A stretch of 64,000 nt of DNA, taken from assembly GCA_037102815.1 (NCBI GenBank), contig BTPP01000002.1:4464001-4528000 (forward strand), written 5' to 3'. The DNA comes from Neurospora intermedia (lineage: Eukaryota > Ascomycota > Sordariomycetes > Sordariales > Sordariaceae). The translations under genes and the position numbers were made by a program. Under the pieces are notes generated by a model. The model searched no databases. It saw only the letters and a list, made by a program, of their open reading frames with translations, and had not been told where the DNA came from. Of this stretch, positions 33,807 to 45,492 are shown piece after piece. Position 1 is the first letter of the stretch, and each line of letters begins with the position of its first letter.

Positions 33807-34074
33807 TTATTTACGGGAGATGAAAAGCGATTATCAATGCATCGAGGTAGGAATCTGTCAAGGCCTACAAAGAGATGCTGGTTGTATAGAGACGATTCCA
33901 TTGATGGTTGGACGGGATGCGATTTCACCGGGGTTGCTTCAACTTTGCATTGATAGTTTTCCAGACAGGTTTTCTGAGTAACGGCCCTTTGGAGACGAGC
34001 GATGTGATGAATGGTAGTTCATGTTCCCACGGCTTGCCTGGTAGTTGCCTTGGTCAAATTCCAAACTGCATTTT

Positions 34075-34373
34075 CTTGGGCCGTTCGTTTTTAGATTGCC
34101 AGGAAATCAGATATAACCTATAAGCATACTGCAACATTTCACGCCCACCAAAATTGTATGCAAGACGGTGATTCTGAATGTCTCCACCTTCCAGCGCCCT
34201 CGAAAAGAAAGGTAAGAAAAGACAGGATACCAAAAGAATCGAATTTACAGTCCTCCGAGCTCTCACGCTGTTCCCTCCACTCTTTTTATCGAGGGCATAA
34301 AGAGCACATATTCGTGCAGTGTGCTTACAGGTTATGCTTGATTTCCTGGGAACCTAAAAACGAACGGCCCAAG
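34075..34373. mobile_element. MITE-like element with about 58-base terminal inverted repeats
   Basis: The left end (from 34075, CTTGGGCCGTTCGTTTTTAG) is repeated in reverse complement at the right end (finishing 34373). The match runs about 58 bases with roughly seven or eight differences, mostly transitions. The two arms enclose about 180 bases, giving a 299-base element that cannot code a transposase. I see no clear target-site duplication. Size, long inverted arms and a second partial copy at 33730 fit a non-autonomous DNA transposon. It lies just upstream of the tandem secreted-protein genes. Confidence 0.7.
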
Positions 34374-34594
34374 ACAACCTAATGCGGTATGTAAAAATTT
34401 ATGCAAGTCAACAAGGCAAGATAAGTCAGAAATCTGTCCTGTTTTGACTTGGACTGTGTTCTTCGCTCGCTCGTAGTAATAGTTTAAAAGGACCACCATG
34501 TCCATGTTGCCCTTTCTCTCCAGCGACGACCCAAACCCGGATGCCTACTTCTCTCAGACAAGTGCAACTCCCAATCGGCTAGTCCTATTCCACG

Positions 34595-35468
34595 ATGTTC
34601 ATTACACGAGCTCTCTTGAGCCTGGCCCTTGCGGTTGCCTTCCCGGTGAGTCCCTCAACCCGCTACCTATATTTGCTCAGAGCACACATCCACTAACAAC
34701 TTCTCCTCACCACACAACAGCCGACCGGCATCGCCGCCCAATTCACCACCTCCTTACTAACTCCCAACACCACCAAACCGACGATCCAACTTCGTAACCA
34801 GAACGGCACCGCATCCGCACTCCCATCCTCATCCAAAACCTTCCGGTCCTCCACCACCGACATCGTCGTCGCCCGCGACGTGGAAGACCCCGACAAAATA
34901 TCTCCCACCTGGATCGGAAAAGCCTGCCCCGGCGCCCAGAAACACAATCTCGAGGTTCCAGAGGATTGGGCCTGGGCCAGGGCCTTCGAATCCAAAGTGA
35001 ACATTTGGTACCTCCAAGGGGTGCCGGGAATACCAAAGAATGGGAAGGGACCGAGGAATTGTGGACGAGTGGCCTGTAGAGGCGATTCGGCTGTTTATTG
35101 GTGCAATAATGATGTGAGTCTCTTACCTTTCCCCCCCCCCTTCTCTGCGTCTTTTTTTTTTTTTGCTTTCTTTTTTCTGGATAGTGGAAGTGGAATCATG
35201 AAAGTAAAGTAGCTAACAAATCATGGGGCCTGGGCTCGGGCCCACCCCCCTTCATAAAAACTAGCCGGGACAGGAAAGAGAACTTCCCGGCTACGGCTGG
35301 ATTGCGGAGGGGGCAGATGCGATCTGGCGAGATGCGCGCTGTTGGAGGGATCCTAATACGTTTGCGTTTGAGCGCGAAGGGAGGATTAGAGGAGAGATCT
35401 ATAGTGACGAGACTTGGAGCGTTTTCATTAGGGGGGAGGACTGTTTGAAGCCTGGAAAGACGAGTTGA
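34595..35468 (+). CDS. Secreted protein with CGR-x-C...WCN signature, paralog 1 (215 aa)
   Basis: Three exons: 34595-34645, 34721-35113, 35265-35468. Exon 1 codes only a signal-like start, MFITRALLSLALAVAFP. Exon 2 runs PTGIAAQFTTSLL to NCGRVACRGDSAVYWCNND. The second intron (151 bases) carries C and T homopolymers and a GCTAAC branch site 50 bases before its CTAG acceptor. Taking an earlier TAG as acceptor would put exon 3 out of frame. With the chosen acceptor the exon reads PGQERELPGYGWIAEGADAI, DARCW, then ETWSVFIRGEDC, and aligns along its length with the next gene. The CGRxxC...WCN phrase followed by a C-terminal W-x-V block is, in my memory, shared by many small secreted fungal proteins of unknown role, often called effector-like. 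Confidence 0.8.
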
Positions 35469-36106
35469 ATGGGGGAAAATTGTGGAGGGACAGAGTAAGG
35501 CGTCGCTATAAGGGTATAAAGGACTGAGAAGGAACAGACGTGGCAGTTGGGAAGTTGGAACCCATAAGAGGTGATGTCGCCTTGGGAACAATGTCTGAGG
35601 AGCTGGAGTTGGGTGTTTAGTATCGAGTTCCCACTGCGTACCCATCTGTCCTCCCAGATAATTTTCAATTCTGTTCGCATAGCTAAGGTGTTTGTGCAGA
35701 GGTAGCTGTTGGTGAAGAAAACTTGTTTGCCCATGTGCACATGAAATTGAGTACAAGTGGACACTTTCGTTTGCTTGTTGGTTTCCATGTTTTAGTGTAT
35801 GATAGAACAGGTCTGGAAGCTCCGTGATATTGCCAGCCCAGTGCCACTCGTGAATGTGTTATCAGATTGATGAAAATCTTCCGTTGGCTTCCGTTGGGAG
35901 AGGTATGTTATGATTCATCATCGACACCAAGCCGAGTCACTTTTCCTTTTGATGAGGTGGTTCTTGGTGACAGTTAAAAGGCCTATAATCTCCAGTTAAT
36001 CTCACAGTTCTCCCTGTACATTCGAGTCAGCGCGACCAAACCGGGCAGTTTTGAACCGGCAACTCACCTCCCCAATACAATATCAAGCTCTTCAACTTTC
36101 ACAGCC
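35469..36106. other. Spacer between the tandem secreted-protein genes
   Basis: 3' side of paralog 1 and promoter of paralog 2. Open minus-strand frames here are complements of paralog 1. Nothing else was seen. Confidence 0.5.
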
Positions 36107-36754
36107 ATGCCTTCGCCTAGCGCCATCCTCCGACTGGCTTGTTTTGCCCTTCTCCCAGTTCGTCTTTCTCCGTGCCTCATTGTCTCCATTAATCTTCATA
36201 GCCTTTGATCACGGGTCTAATGACACATCTCCTCCGCACAGCTTGCCGTCCTTGGCCGCACTGTCAGACCTTATATGCTACCAAGGGACGCCAACACTAC
36301 CTCTGATGGATTGATCCACCCCAAGCAATTGACATTCAGCGTCAATTGCTTAATTCCCGATGACTATGGCCATGGCAACGGTGTGCTGGAGGGTTTTCAT
36401 TACCTCATGAGTCGGGGCGGGATGCCGGGGAACAATCCTGGGAGTTGCGGCCGGATTAGCTGCTCTCACGACACTGGAATCTGGTGGTGTAATGAAGTGA
36501 GTTGTGGTCCTTTTTCCTTTTTTTTTTCTTTCTTTTTTTTTAGTGCTAATCAACGATGATCTGAACAGGACAACACCAAGCGCAAAGAACTTGAATCCTA
36601 CCAAGTAATTTCGCGTGCTGTCATGGAGATCTTCCAACAAAAGCCCTGTTGGCAGAACTTCGACGATGATAACTTTATGGGTGCCGGGATTAAGGGGAAG
36701 GCTTTGGTTGATGGTGAAGACTGGAGTGTTTGGGTGTCCCACGAAGACTGTTGA
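36107..36754 (+). CDS. Secreted protein with CGR-x-C...WCN signature, paralog 2 (163 aa)
   Basis: Three exons: 36107-36157, 36242-36496, 36569-36754. The exon layout equals that of paralog 1: a 17-codon first exon, both introns in phase 0, and the second intron right after the WCN motif. The signal region MPSPSAILRLACFALLP continues as LAVLG after the first intron, whose donor is an unusual GTTCGT. Exon 2 ends GSCGRISCSHDTGIWWCNE. Exon 3 reads DNTKRKELESYQVISRAVME, QQKPCW, then EDWSVWVSHEDC and the stop. Aligned cysteines (GSCGRISC, WWC, KPCW, EDC) match paralog 1, but the two have diverged strongly elsewhere, so the duplication is old. The second intron is T-rich like its counterpart. Same direction, 640 bases apart. 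Confidence 0.8.
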
Positions 36755-37588
36755 GGTTCCGCGGCGTCGGTGTGAAGGGAAATAATGTGATGTCGCCTGC
36801 AAAGGTGCGTGTGTGCCGAGGGTGGCGGGGATGCTAGAATTGCCATCCGAAGGGAAATCAAAGAGGATATAGCTTGGGAGTAGCGGTCATTAAGAGGAAT
36901 AAGGCGAGAAATTGTTTGCCCTGGGAGAGCATCGTAGTGAAAACCTGAGGTGTTCTTGTACAAACCTGACACGCATACTAGTGTTCAAGGAGCGTCGCGC
37001 GTCCCTGCTGCCTTCGTTGAATGCTAAGGAGATGTGATTTTGAGGCCCACTATTTAGCCGGTACTTCGAATACGGCAATTTGAAGAGAGAAAGAGTCACC
37101 GGCCTTATATCACTCGCAATTGCTTCATGGTCTGGGTTGGTTACAGTTTACGACTGGATATAGGACGCTGAATTCATTCACCTGTACTTCCTCATGGTGG
37201 ATGTTCCTGTTGTCTCGATACTCCCACGTGGACCATGATGGTTACGATCGGGGATACCACGTGATTCAGCATCATGGGACTTCCATTTTGCCTGCCGGTC
37301 GTCAAATCACAACTAGGATAACATCCATCATGTTCGAATGTTGGCCAACCTCCACCTTCTTTCTTCCGCGCAACATAGCGCCCACCATGGTGATGGTGAT
37401 TCACTTGTGGGAACCATGATTTATTATCCCTGAATGCGGGTTCAGCGTTTTTCAAGTCGATCAAGTCCTCGACTGGCAAATGTCGAGAATTGACACCATG
37501 ATGGTTGGCTTTCCCGCTTGACACTTGTATCAAGTCGGAGGGTGTTTTGGAAACATGATTTCGCGTCTTCGACTTTGTTTTCTACAGG
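36755..37588. other. Intergenic region upstream of the NRPS remnant
   Basis: No supported gene. Open frames here are short and unlike any family I know. The right end abuts the first recognisable adenylation-domain sequence. Confidence 0.45.
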
Positions 37589-39774
37589 TTCGACGACCCA
37601 TGGTCCAACCACCTTCGGAGCCCCGTGTTCGGCGCCTGGCTCTGCATCCCCTCCGAGACAGAACACAAGAATGATATCACCGGCACCTTCAACCGTATGG
37701 ACTGCGAGTATACCTACTTCACACCCTCCGTGGCCCGCTCGCTGTGTTCATTTACGATACCATAACTCATCAAGACTCCGGACGTTGGCATTAAGCAGTG
37801 AAGCTACCGTGAGGAAGAACGGCGTGCGTTGGACGCAGGCAAGTACCTTCATTGGCATTTACGGCTTTGCTGAGTGCGCCCAGACACCGTCCTATAACTC
37901 TGATGTGTCACTGGATTTCATCGGCCGCAAAAACGGGTTGTTTAAGCTCCGTGGCCAACGAATCGAGCTAAGCGAGGTGAAGTATCATGTTCGCAACTCA
38001 CTGAGGGATGTGAGCCAGGTTGAAGCCATTACGGCGGAAATCATCACGCCTGCTAATAGCGCCGGTCCAATTCTCACGCGTGTTATTTTAGCCCTATTCA
38101 AGGCAGAAGAGAATGACGTAAGCTCGGATAACCATGCTGACAATCAAACTAGACTCGTACGCGTGACTCGAGGTCTGGAAAAAAGACGGAGAGATCAAGT
38201 CTCGCTGTACATGGCGCCCAAAACATAGGTATATCCACGTCGACAAGGTGCCGATGACCACGATCAACCAGACCGACCGACACGTTCTGAGGTGGATAGG
38301 TAACAGGTGCACGTTATCGGAGCTGGCTGCTATGCAATCGCAAGGCACAGAGAATGATGATTCGGCAGACCTCCTGAAAGCCCAGGTAGTTCCATTCTTG
38401 GATGATGGGCTCACGGCCGACCACATCCAGGACGTAATCCCTGCCACAGACTTCCAAGCGCTTTCCATCTCAGAAAACCTGCAAGATCCTCCCGGAGGAT
38501 ATCACCACTGGATCATTGATCTCCCCGCCGATGTGGACTTTGCAAGGCTCGAGCAGGCATGCAGAGATCTAGCCAATCACTTCGATATTCTCCGCAGTGT
38601 CTTCATCCCAGCAGCAACGAAGGATGACGGGGAGTTCTGGCAAGTTTCCCTGCGCGAACACACACCAGAGTACGACAACATCGACGTCGGCGACACAAAG
38701 GACCTCCCGCAATTTCTGAACAAAGTCTGTGCCGAAGATCTCGCCCGACCTCGTAGGCTCGGTCAGTTCTTCATCCGCTTCATCGCCATCAAACACATGT
38801 CCTCCTCCGGCTCTCACAAGCTCATCTTCCGCGTCTCCCACGCCTACGTCGACAGCTTCAGCTGGTCGCAAATGCTCCATGCCCTCTCATCTTTCTACCT
38901 CAACGTCGAGCCGAAGTCAGCTATCCCAAACCCATCAGCCATCCCCTCCTTCGCAGACTACATCGCTTTCCGAGAGTCGCGCAAGCAGGAAAGCCTAACC
39001 TACTGGTCCAACCGTCTCCAAGGCTGGAGCTACCCTTCTAATTTGTGCCGCCGGAGGAAGGGCATCACCCGGTCCATCAACAATCGTCTTTTCCTTCGCC
39101 ACACCATTTCCCTCCCTTCTTCTACCTCGCCAAACAATGGAGATGATAAAATCTCACCAGCAACCTACTTCTACGCCTCCTTCGCCTTTGCGCTCTCCCG
39201 GTTTTTCGGCGCACGCAAACTCCTCTTTGGCCGCCTCGTGACCGGCCGATCTGCGCTTCCCGCGGCACTACAAAACGTGGTCGGACCGACCATGACGGAA
39301 CTCCCCGTCTGCGTTTTTGTCTCGGGTCACGACACCTTGAGCAGCGTCGCTAAGCGGCTGTGGGAGCAATTCATTGAGGACTCGAACCACGAAGCGGTGG
39401 GAATGAGGGAGATTATTACCGGCGCTACAGACTGGGATTGGGAAGGAGTAGAGGGGGAGAAGGAAATGGATTTTGGGTGGAGGACTGCTTATCAGCAGGG
39501 GAATGAAGCCGGCAGTAGTAGTAATGAGGAGGAAGGGGATGGTGTTGGGTTATTTGAGAAGGGGGAAGTAGAGTTCCATGAGAGGGAGACGCCAGCTCGA
39601 GAGAGACCAGAGGTATATGCTACGCTTGATAGAAAGAGTGGGGTGTTGGTTTTGAAGTTTGAGGGCAGTAAGGAGTGGGCGAGGGGAATGGGGATTGGAA
39701 AAGAAGGAGTGAGGAGGTTTTTGGAGGTTTTGGGATGTGTTTTGGGTGGTGACTTGGGTCCTCACGTGAGGTAA
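37589..39774 (+). pseudogene. Nonribosomal peptide synthetase remnant (partial A domain, then C domain)
   Basis: Host secondary-metabolism gene remnant. Adenylation-domain sequence is recognisable in pieces: the central part (FDDPWSNHLRSPVFGAW; GTFNRMDCEYTYFTPSVARS), the IYGFAECAQT region, the FIGRKNGLFKLRGQRIELSE block, and the domain end VPMTTINQTDRHVLRWIG. No carrier-protein domain with a phosphopantetheine-site serine follows. From about 38390 an intact-looking condensation domain runs to the stop at 39772-39774, with SHAYVDSFSW at the catalytic HHxxxD position; SHAxxD forms are common in fungal enzymes. The N-terminal half of the A domain is absent and the coding frame is broken several times, so it is a fossil. 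The condensation part stays open for about 500 codons, which may mean fairly recent decay or continued expression as a lone domain. Confidence 0.82.
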
Positions 39775-41261
39775 GTGGTGAAGTGGGCTAGATGGAGAAG
39801 GTGTATATCGGGCCGAAATTGTCTCTTGGTTTTTCGCAAAAACATTTTGTTGGTTTCTTTTGTTACTTTCTGACTAGCTTTCTTGCTTTGACTTTATTTT
39901 GGTAGAAAGCAGGCGCGGGGCTTGACAATGGTCGGCATGCGGGTACCGCCGAACAAGAGGGACAAAAAAAAAAAAAAAAAAAGGAAAAAAAAGAACAAGG
40001 AGAGAGAGAAAAGAGAAAGGACGAAGGCTTGAGTCTACAGTACAGCATCCTTGGATGGTACAAACCGGCAGACACAATGAATTGCCAGCACGTGGGTAAG
40101 GTCAGGAACATCGTGAACCTTGACATCCCGCGCATGTAAATCGACAGATATGATGCGCAAAGCACACCCAACGCTCCACAAAGGTTTCCCTTTCATAAAT
40201 CGGCCATAGGCAATCCGATTCCGCAACAGGAAGGTCCAAATTCTCTTCATCGTCACGGATCAGTATATCCCAATCGGATACTCGTGCCGGTTGAGAATGT
40301 TGCTATGTAATCCAGAAACCCAAGTCCTTCCAAGCACGTTGACAAACAAGCAAGTGGGAGGCGTTCAACGGTCTATACACGAAATTGCTAAACCCTGTCA
40401 ACATACCATCACGCTATCACCTCTACCAAAGTTTCCGAATGGAACGTTGAACAGGGACCGTAAAGCCGTGGTGGACTCCAGCGGGGGACGTGTAAGGTGA
40501 TGATCATGAACTGCAGCTCCCTCCAAAATTACCGAGGTTCACCGATCTTAATTCTTCAAATCGACAAAAGTTGACACGCATCCGGATAGTACGAGATACC
40601 GAACCGTTCTCGTAGAAAAAGAAAAGAGCAATGATACCTATCCCGAAGCTGCACAAGCCCCCTGTTGTTCCCTTCGCTTCCAGTTTTTGTGCGGTGATAA
40701 TAGTTAAGCTCTTAAGGTACCTTACACTCCAAGATCGCTACTGATCTGATCAGTCTCCCCTGCCAAACCGTTTAGCGCTAACTAATCCGCCAATCATCTT
40801 ACACGGATTTGCCTTGAATTGGCACACCTGTGGACGAATGGCCAACCACGTGCGGAGGTGTTTGGCTATAACGTACACTACACCACCATAGGTTTCGCCA
40901 ACCACCTTTTAAAGATCGAATTAACCGATGTGACGGGATGTGGTACCATGGGGTAAGTGGTTCGAGAGTTGTTCGCTGCTACGACTGCGACGCTGCCATT
41001 GACCCCTGGCCCTTGGCCTTGACCCCTGAAGCTGTTTCGGGGAGCTCACGCTCGAGAGTGGGTGGGTGATAGTCGATGCTACTATTGCCAGGTACGAAAC
41101 GCGCATCATGACCAGCAGAAGCGAGGGGACGGGACAGATGCAGGCAGTGATAAACTGGAGAGCCCCCTTCGCCTTGATCGTTCTGGTCCGGCTCTCTGTG
41201 TTTCTTCCTGGACGTGGGTAGTTTCATTGCCAACGGACACGGCGTCGGCATCACGATCACC
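39775..41261. other. Intergenic region with poly-A tract; promoter of the acid phosphatase
   Basis: Holds a short poly-A run at 39964-39982 and AG-rich sequence after it. Open frames between 40900 and 41260 overlap the 5' region of the phosphatase on the opposite strand and are not supported. No gene was seen. Confidence 0.5.
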
Positions 41262-42836
41262 ATGATGGACACCCTCACCCTTCTTACCTTGGTCAAGGGA
41301 CTTCCCTTGCTGGCTCTGGGTGTGGCAGCGGGAGCGACATATCCTCCGATTCCCGCCGACCTGACCACACCCGTCCAGCACCGCATCGCCATCAACAGCC
41401 CGACGTGTGAGTGACCTTTTTCCCCATCATAGAGCAAGACCCGAAGGAGCTGACGTCAAAGCCCAACAGCCGTCCGCATCGCCTGGAACACCTACAAGCA
41501 GCTCAGCCAGCCGTGCGTCCAATACGGCACATCGCCATCCTCCCTCGGCTCCCAATCCTGCTCTACGTCGTCCATCACCTACCCGACATCGCGCACATGG
41601 GCCAACGTGGTCACCATCAACGACCTTACACCCGCCACCACGTACTACTACAAGATCGTCTCTACCAACTCCACGCTCGAGACCTTCACCAGCCCGCGCC
41701 TACCGGGCGACAAGACTCCCTTCAATATCAGTATCGTCATCGACCTCGGTGTCTACGGCAAAGACGGGTTCACGATTGAGCAGGATCAGAGCAAGCGAGA
41801 CCTGATCCCGTCCATCGATCCGTCGCTCAACCACACCACCATCGGCCGGCTGCGCGACAACATCGACAAGTACGACTTCATCGTGCACCCGGGCGACATT
41901 GGCTACGCCGACGACTGGATCCTCAAAGCGCACAACTGGCTCGACGGCAAGGACGGCTACCAAGCCATCACCGAAACCTTTTTTGACCAGCTGGCGCCCA
42001 TCGCCGCGCGGAAACCCTACATGGCCAGCCCCGGTAACCACGAAGCTGCGTGCCAAGAGGTGCCCAGAACCAGCGGCTTGTGCCCTTCGGGCCAAAAGAA
42101 TTTCACCGACTTCATCAACCGCTTCGGTCTCGTCCTGCCGACCGCTTTCAGCTCCACGTCGCCTGACGACGCAGCAAAGGTCAACGCCAACAAGGCTCGC
42201 CTCCTCGCCAACCCGCCTTTCTGGTACTCATTCGAGTACGGCATGGCGCACATTGTCATGATCGACACGGAGACCGATTTCGAAGACGCGCCCGACCAAC
42301 CGGGGGGATCGGCGAATCTCAACGGCGGTCCCTTTGGCTCGTACCTCCGCCAGCAGCTGGACTTTTTGGAGGCTGACCTGGCCTCGGTCGACAGGTCCGT
42401 TACCCCCTGGGTTGTCGTGGCGGGCCACAGACCATGGTACACCACAGGCTCGGGCGACGATTGCCAGCCGTGCAAAAAGGCGTTTGAGCCGCTGTTTTAC
42501 AAGTACGGAGTTGACTTGGGCGTGTTTGGGCATGTGCATAACAGCCAGCGGTTTGCGCCGGTGGTGAATGATACCGCGGACCCGGCGGGCATGGAGAACC
42601 CCAAGGCGCCCATGTATATCGTGGCGGGCGGCGCGGGAAACGTGGAAGGGTTGACCAAGGTCGGAAAGAATGTGTCGACGAATCGGTTCGCGTATGATGA
42701 CGCGTTCAGCTATGCGACGGTGAACTTCTTGGATGAGCAGCGGATGCAGGTGGACTTTATCAACAGCGAGACGGGTGCGATTTTGGATCGGTCGGTGCTG
42801 TTTAAGAAGCATGATCAGAAGTTTGTTGTGCAGTGA
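41262..42836 (+). CDS. Secreted purple acid phosphatase (calcineurin-like metallophosphatase)
   Basis: Secreted phosphomonoesterase of about 503 residues in two exons (41262-41406, 41470-42836). The 63-base intron (GTGAGT, GAGCTGACG branch, CAACAG) joins SPT to SVRIAWNTYKQLS. The start is one of two adjacent ATGs (41262 or 41265), followed by a hydrophobic signal (LTLLTLVKGLPLLALGVAAG). Residues of about 30-125 form the fibronectin-like N-terminal domain of purple acid phosphatases (ITYPTSRTWANVVTINDLTP; TYYYKIVSTNS). The metal-binding blocks follow in order: DLG, HPGDIGYADDW, SPGNHEA, VVAGHRPWY and FGHVHNSQR. All seven expected ligands appear present. Several NxT/S sites (NHTT, NFTD, NDTA, NVST) fit glycosylation. 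The role is phosphate release outside the cell or at the wall. Regulation by phosphate starvation is usual in the family but not shown by this sequence. Confidence 0.94.
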
Positions 42837-43607
42837 GTTGGTTGGTTGGTCTGTCGGCTGTCTGTCAAGTCCTGTTTGGTCGGTATCGCGTTTATCCGGT
42901 TAGGTAGACTTTGCAGTATTTGGGTCGCAGTAACCTCAAGCATACCGACACCTACATACCTATGTGCTCGGCTGCCTCAGCTTACTGCAAGCGTGATAAG
43001 TTAGGTTTTCTGGATTTCCTTGGTATATCTGCAAGGCGCTGTTGCATTTACTGCAGCATCAGTGCAGCTGTGGACTATGCGCAGTAGTGGGCAGGTTTTC
43101 CCCAAGCCTCAGTCTATACCTATTGTGAACGTGAACAAGATCAGATGAATTTAGTCGATGAAGATGAAAAAGGGAAGACGCAAATTCCAGGAACATCACC
43201 GCCTAAAACAACCTAACAGTTAGAGCAACAACTGCCGCGTTCGGCCACTCCCCTCGGGCCCCTTCCCCCGCACAGCAAACCCCCTGCAAGCTGCAGTGCC
43301 CTTGACAACCCCAACCCCCTAGACCCCCACGGATCTCCCCAACCCGCCAACAACATCAATCATCTCTTCCTTTCCACTTTGCTCTTGATCTCGGAAGACG
43401 TGATGCTGTGCTTCACCAGTTCTGCAGTGACAACGTTGCTCCCCTCACGGAGTTGGCACGTTAACGAAAGGACCTGGAGTATCTGGAGTTGGGCGGGTTT
43501 CCTTTTCCTTTTCTCCCTCCTCCTCCCAATCCTCCCTCTCAATTCGGCCTTCTAAAAACTTCTCGAACCATTATTGGCAATAATTCGAGAATCACTCGGT
43601 GATTTCA
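42837..43607. other. Intergenic spacer
   Basis: 3' side of the phosphatase and promoter/5' UTR of the MFS gene. 43220-43340 is very C-rich. No gene was seen. Confidence 0.5.
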
Positions 43608-45492
43608 ATGTCTCAGCATTACAATGGTCAGCAGCTGGAAGCTACCTCAACACATATTCCGATTCATCATCATTCAAGCAGAGAAGGGTCTTTGACAGCC
43701 AACACCAACGATAACGATCCCCGCCTAAAGGAACAGGAAGGCGAAAAGCCCCCAGTGTTGGATACGCATGGAGATGCTCAGTCGTCAGGGATATCGTTGC
43801 CTCAATTCGCCCAGGTAGACGGCGTTGATGAGAGTACATCAACGCTTGATCGATTTCCATGGAAAAGCCGGCTCTCTACACTCTGGCACTGGAAACCCAA
43901 AGCGGCTAGGTATGACCCCGACAACCCTCCCAAGTTTACAATATGGATGAACATCCTGTTCGGGTTTGTGAGTGGTGTTCTCCATGTCAGCCAGTCGAAT
44001 ATGTTTCGGATCGTCACTAACACCTCCTCCCACCTAGGCATCATGCTTCACCGTATCCAACCTGTACTACAACCAAGCCGTCCTAAACAAGATGGCAGAG
44101 ACTTTCGATGTCACCTTTGAAAAGGCCTCGTCGGTAGCCACGCTGATGCAAGCCGGCTATTGCAGCGGTTTGCTGTTTATCTGTCCGCTTGGCGACATCT
44201 TTCCCCGACGACCGTTCATACTTGGGTTGATTGCCTTTACCGCAACCCTGGTACGCCTGCCTTATCTTCCCCGTCCTTGACCCAAATGTCACTAACATCG
44301 TCTGGGTTCAATCAGTGGATCCCCCTCTGCCTAACAACCTCCTTTCCCTCCTTCGCCGCCATCTCCTTCCTCTGCGGCGCCACCACCGTCACCCCGCAAC
44401 TCATGCTTCCCCTAGTCGGCGACCTTGCGCCCCCCGCCCGCCGCGCCTCTTCGCTAGCCGTCATCGTCTCCGGCCTCTCGCTCGGCGTCCTTCTCGCCCG
44501 CACCTTGGCCGGCGTGCTAGCCAGCTTTACATCCTGGCGCAACATCTACTGGTTTGGCTTAGGCGTGCAATGGCTCGTCTTCGGGCTGCTCTACATCTGG
44601 ATGCCCGATTACCCCTCCAAAAACCCAGACACAAAGTTCAATTATTTCAAATTACCATGGCAGATTGCGCGACTACTGGCCACCGAGCCGTTGTTGCTGC
44701 AAGCCGCGCTGGTGGCCTTCCTGCACAGCGGCATTTTCACAAGTTACTGGACGACGCTGAGTTTCCTGCTGAGCAGTCCGCCGTATGAGTACTCGTCGAT
44801 GGTGATTGGGTTGTTCGGGTTGATTGGCGTGGTGGTGATTGTGTGCGCGCCGATTTACTCGCGGCTCATAATCGATCGGTTGGTGCCGCTAGTGTCTGCG
44901 ATCATGGGCCTGGTGGTCGAGACGGTAGGCGTGGTGGTGGGCACGTCGGTCGGCAGCTTCAACGTCGCAGGTCCTGTGGTGCAGGCTATTCTGATTGATT
45001 TGGGCGGACAGTTTACGCAGATCGCCATGAGAAGTTCGATTTATGGTATTCAGCCGTTGGCGAGAAACCGGGTCAATACGGCGTATATGGTGGTCAGCTT
45101 TGCTGGGCAGTTGACGGGGACGGCGGTGGGGAATAGGCTTTATGCTCAGGGTGGGTGGGTCTACAGTGGTGCTTGTGGGAGTAAGTGTCAACTGTGGAAC
45201 TTGTTCTTAATGGAGAGAAAGATGCTAACAGAAAACAGTCGCCTTCGGCGGGTTTGCGTTGATTATCTGCCTTGTCAGAGGACCAAGAGAAAAAGGGTGG
45301 GTTGGCTGGTCAGGGGGTTGGACTTGCCGGAGAGAGGACTTGGCGCCGAAGAAGAGTGAGATGATAACGGAACAGGCACTCGAGGAAGCCGGTGCAGTTG
45401 GTGAAGGCGGCGAAGACGTTCGACGTGACGTTCAGTCTGCCAGTGCATCCAATGGCGGGAACGTTACAAGTGATGGCAAGAACCAACAATGA
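43608..45492 (+). CDS. MFS transporter
   Basis: Integral membrane transporter of 563 residues in four exons: 43608-43967, 44038-44250, 44316-45180, 45239-45492. Introns of 70, 65 and 58 bases have GTGAGT, GTACGC and GTAAGT donors with CTAAC branch sites, and each keeps frame. After a polar, His/Ser-rich cytosolic N-terminus of about 110 residues come transmembrane segments (WMNILFGFASCFTVSNLYYN; ATLMQAGYCSGLLFICPLGD). The loop 2-3 motif GDIFPRRPFILG resembles the MFS G-x-L-a-D-r-x-G-r-r signature. Later helices include IPLCLTTSFPSFAAISFLCG, LAVIVSGLSLGVLLARTLAG and IGLFGLIGVVVIVCAP. The C-terminal tail is acidic and polar. The substrate cannot be assigned. An efflux-type carrier is possible, since the layout resembles bacterial-type proton antiporters. 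Confidence 0.9.

Larger units (their letters stand above)
31784..34074. other. Long intergenic region; promoter of the nuclease gene and possible relics
   Basis: 31784-32000 is the nuclease promoter. An open frame there runs through the TATA region and I rejected it. About 33320-33147 on the minus strand holds an isolated protein-like stretch (QVLIDFVDNLIEYTESLHKG, DSYQVIAQEVDLLGMNPL, then a stop), perhaps a gene fragment. 33730-33806 copies the interior of the MITE-like element at 34075. No complete gene was found. Confidence 0.4.

Noticed and set aside
35114-35172. Shorter second intron in secreted paralog 1, ending at an earlier TAG near 35184
   Set aside because: It leaves exon 3 in a frame without similarity to paralog 2; the acceptor at 35264 restores the alignment and uses a GCTAAC branch site.
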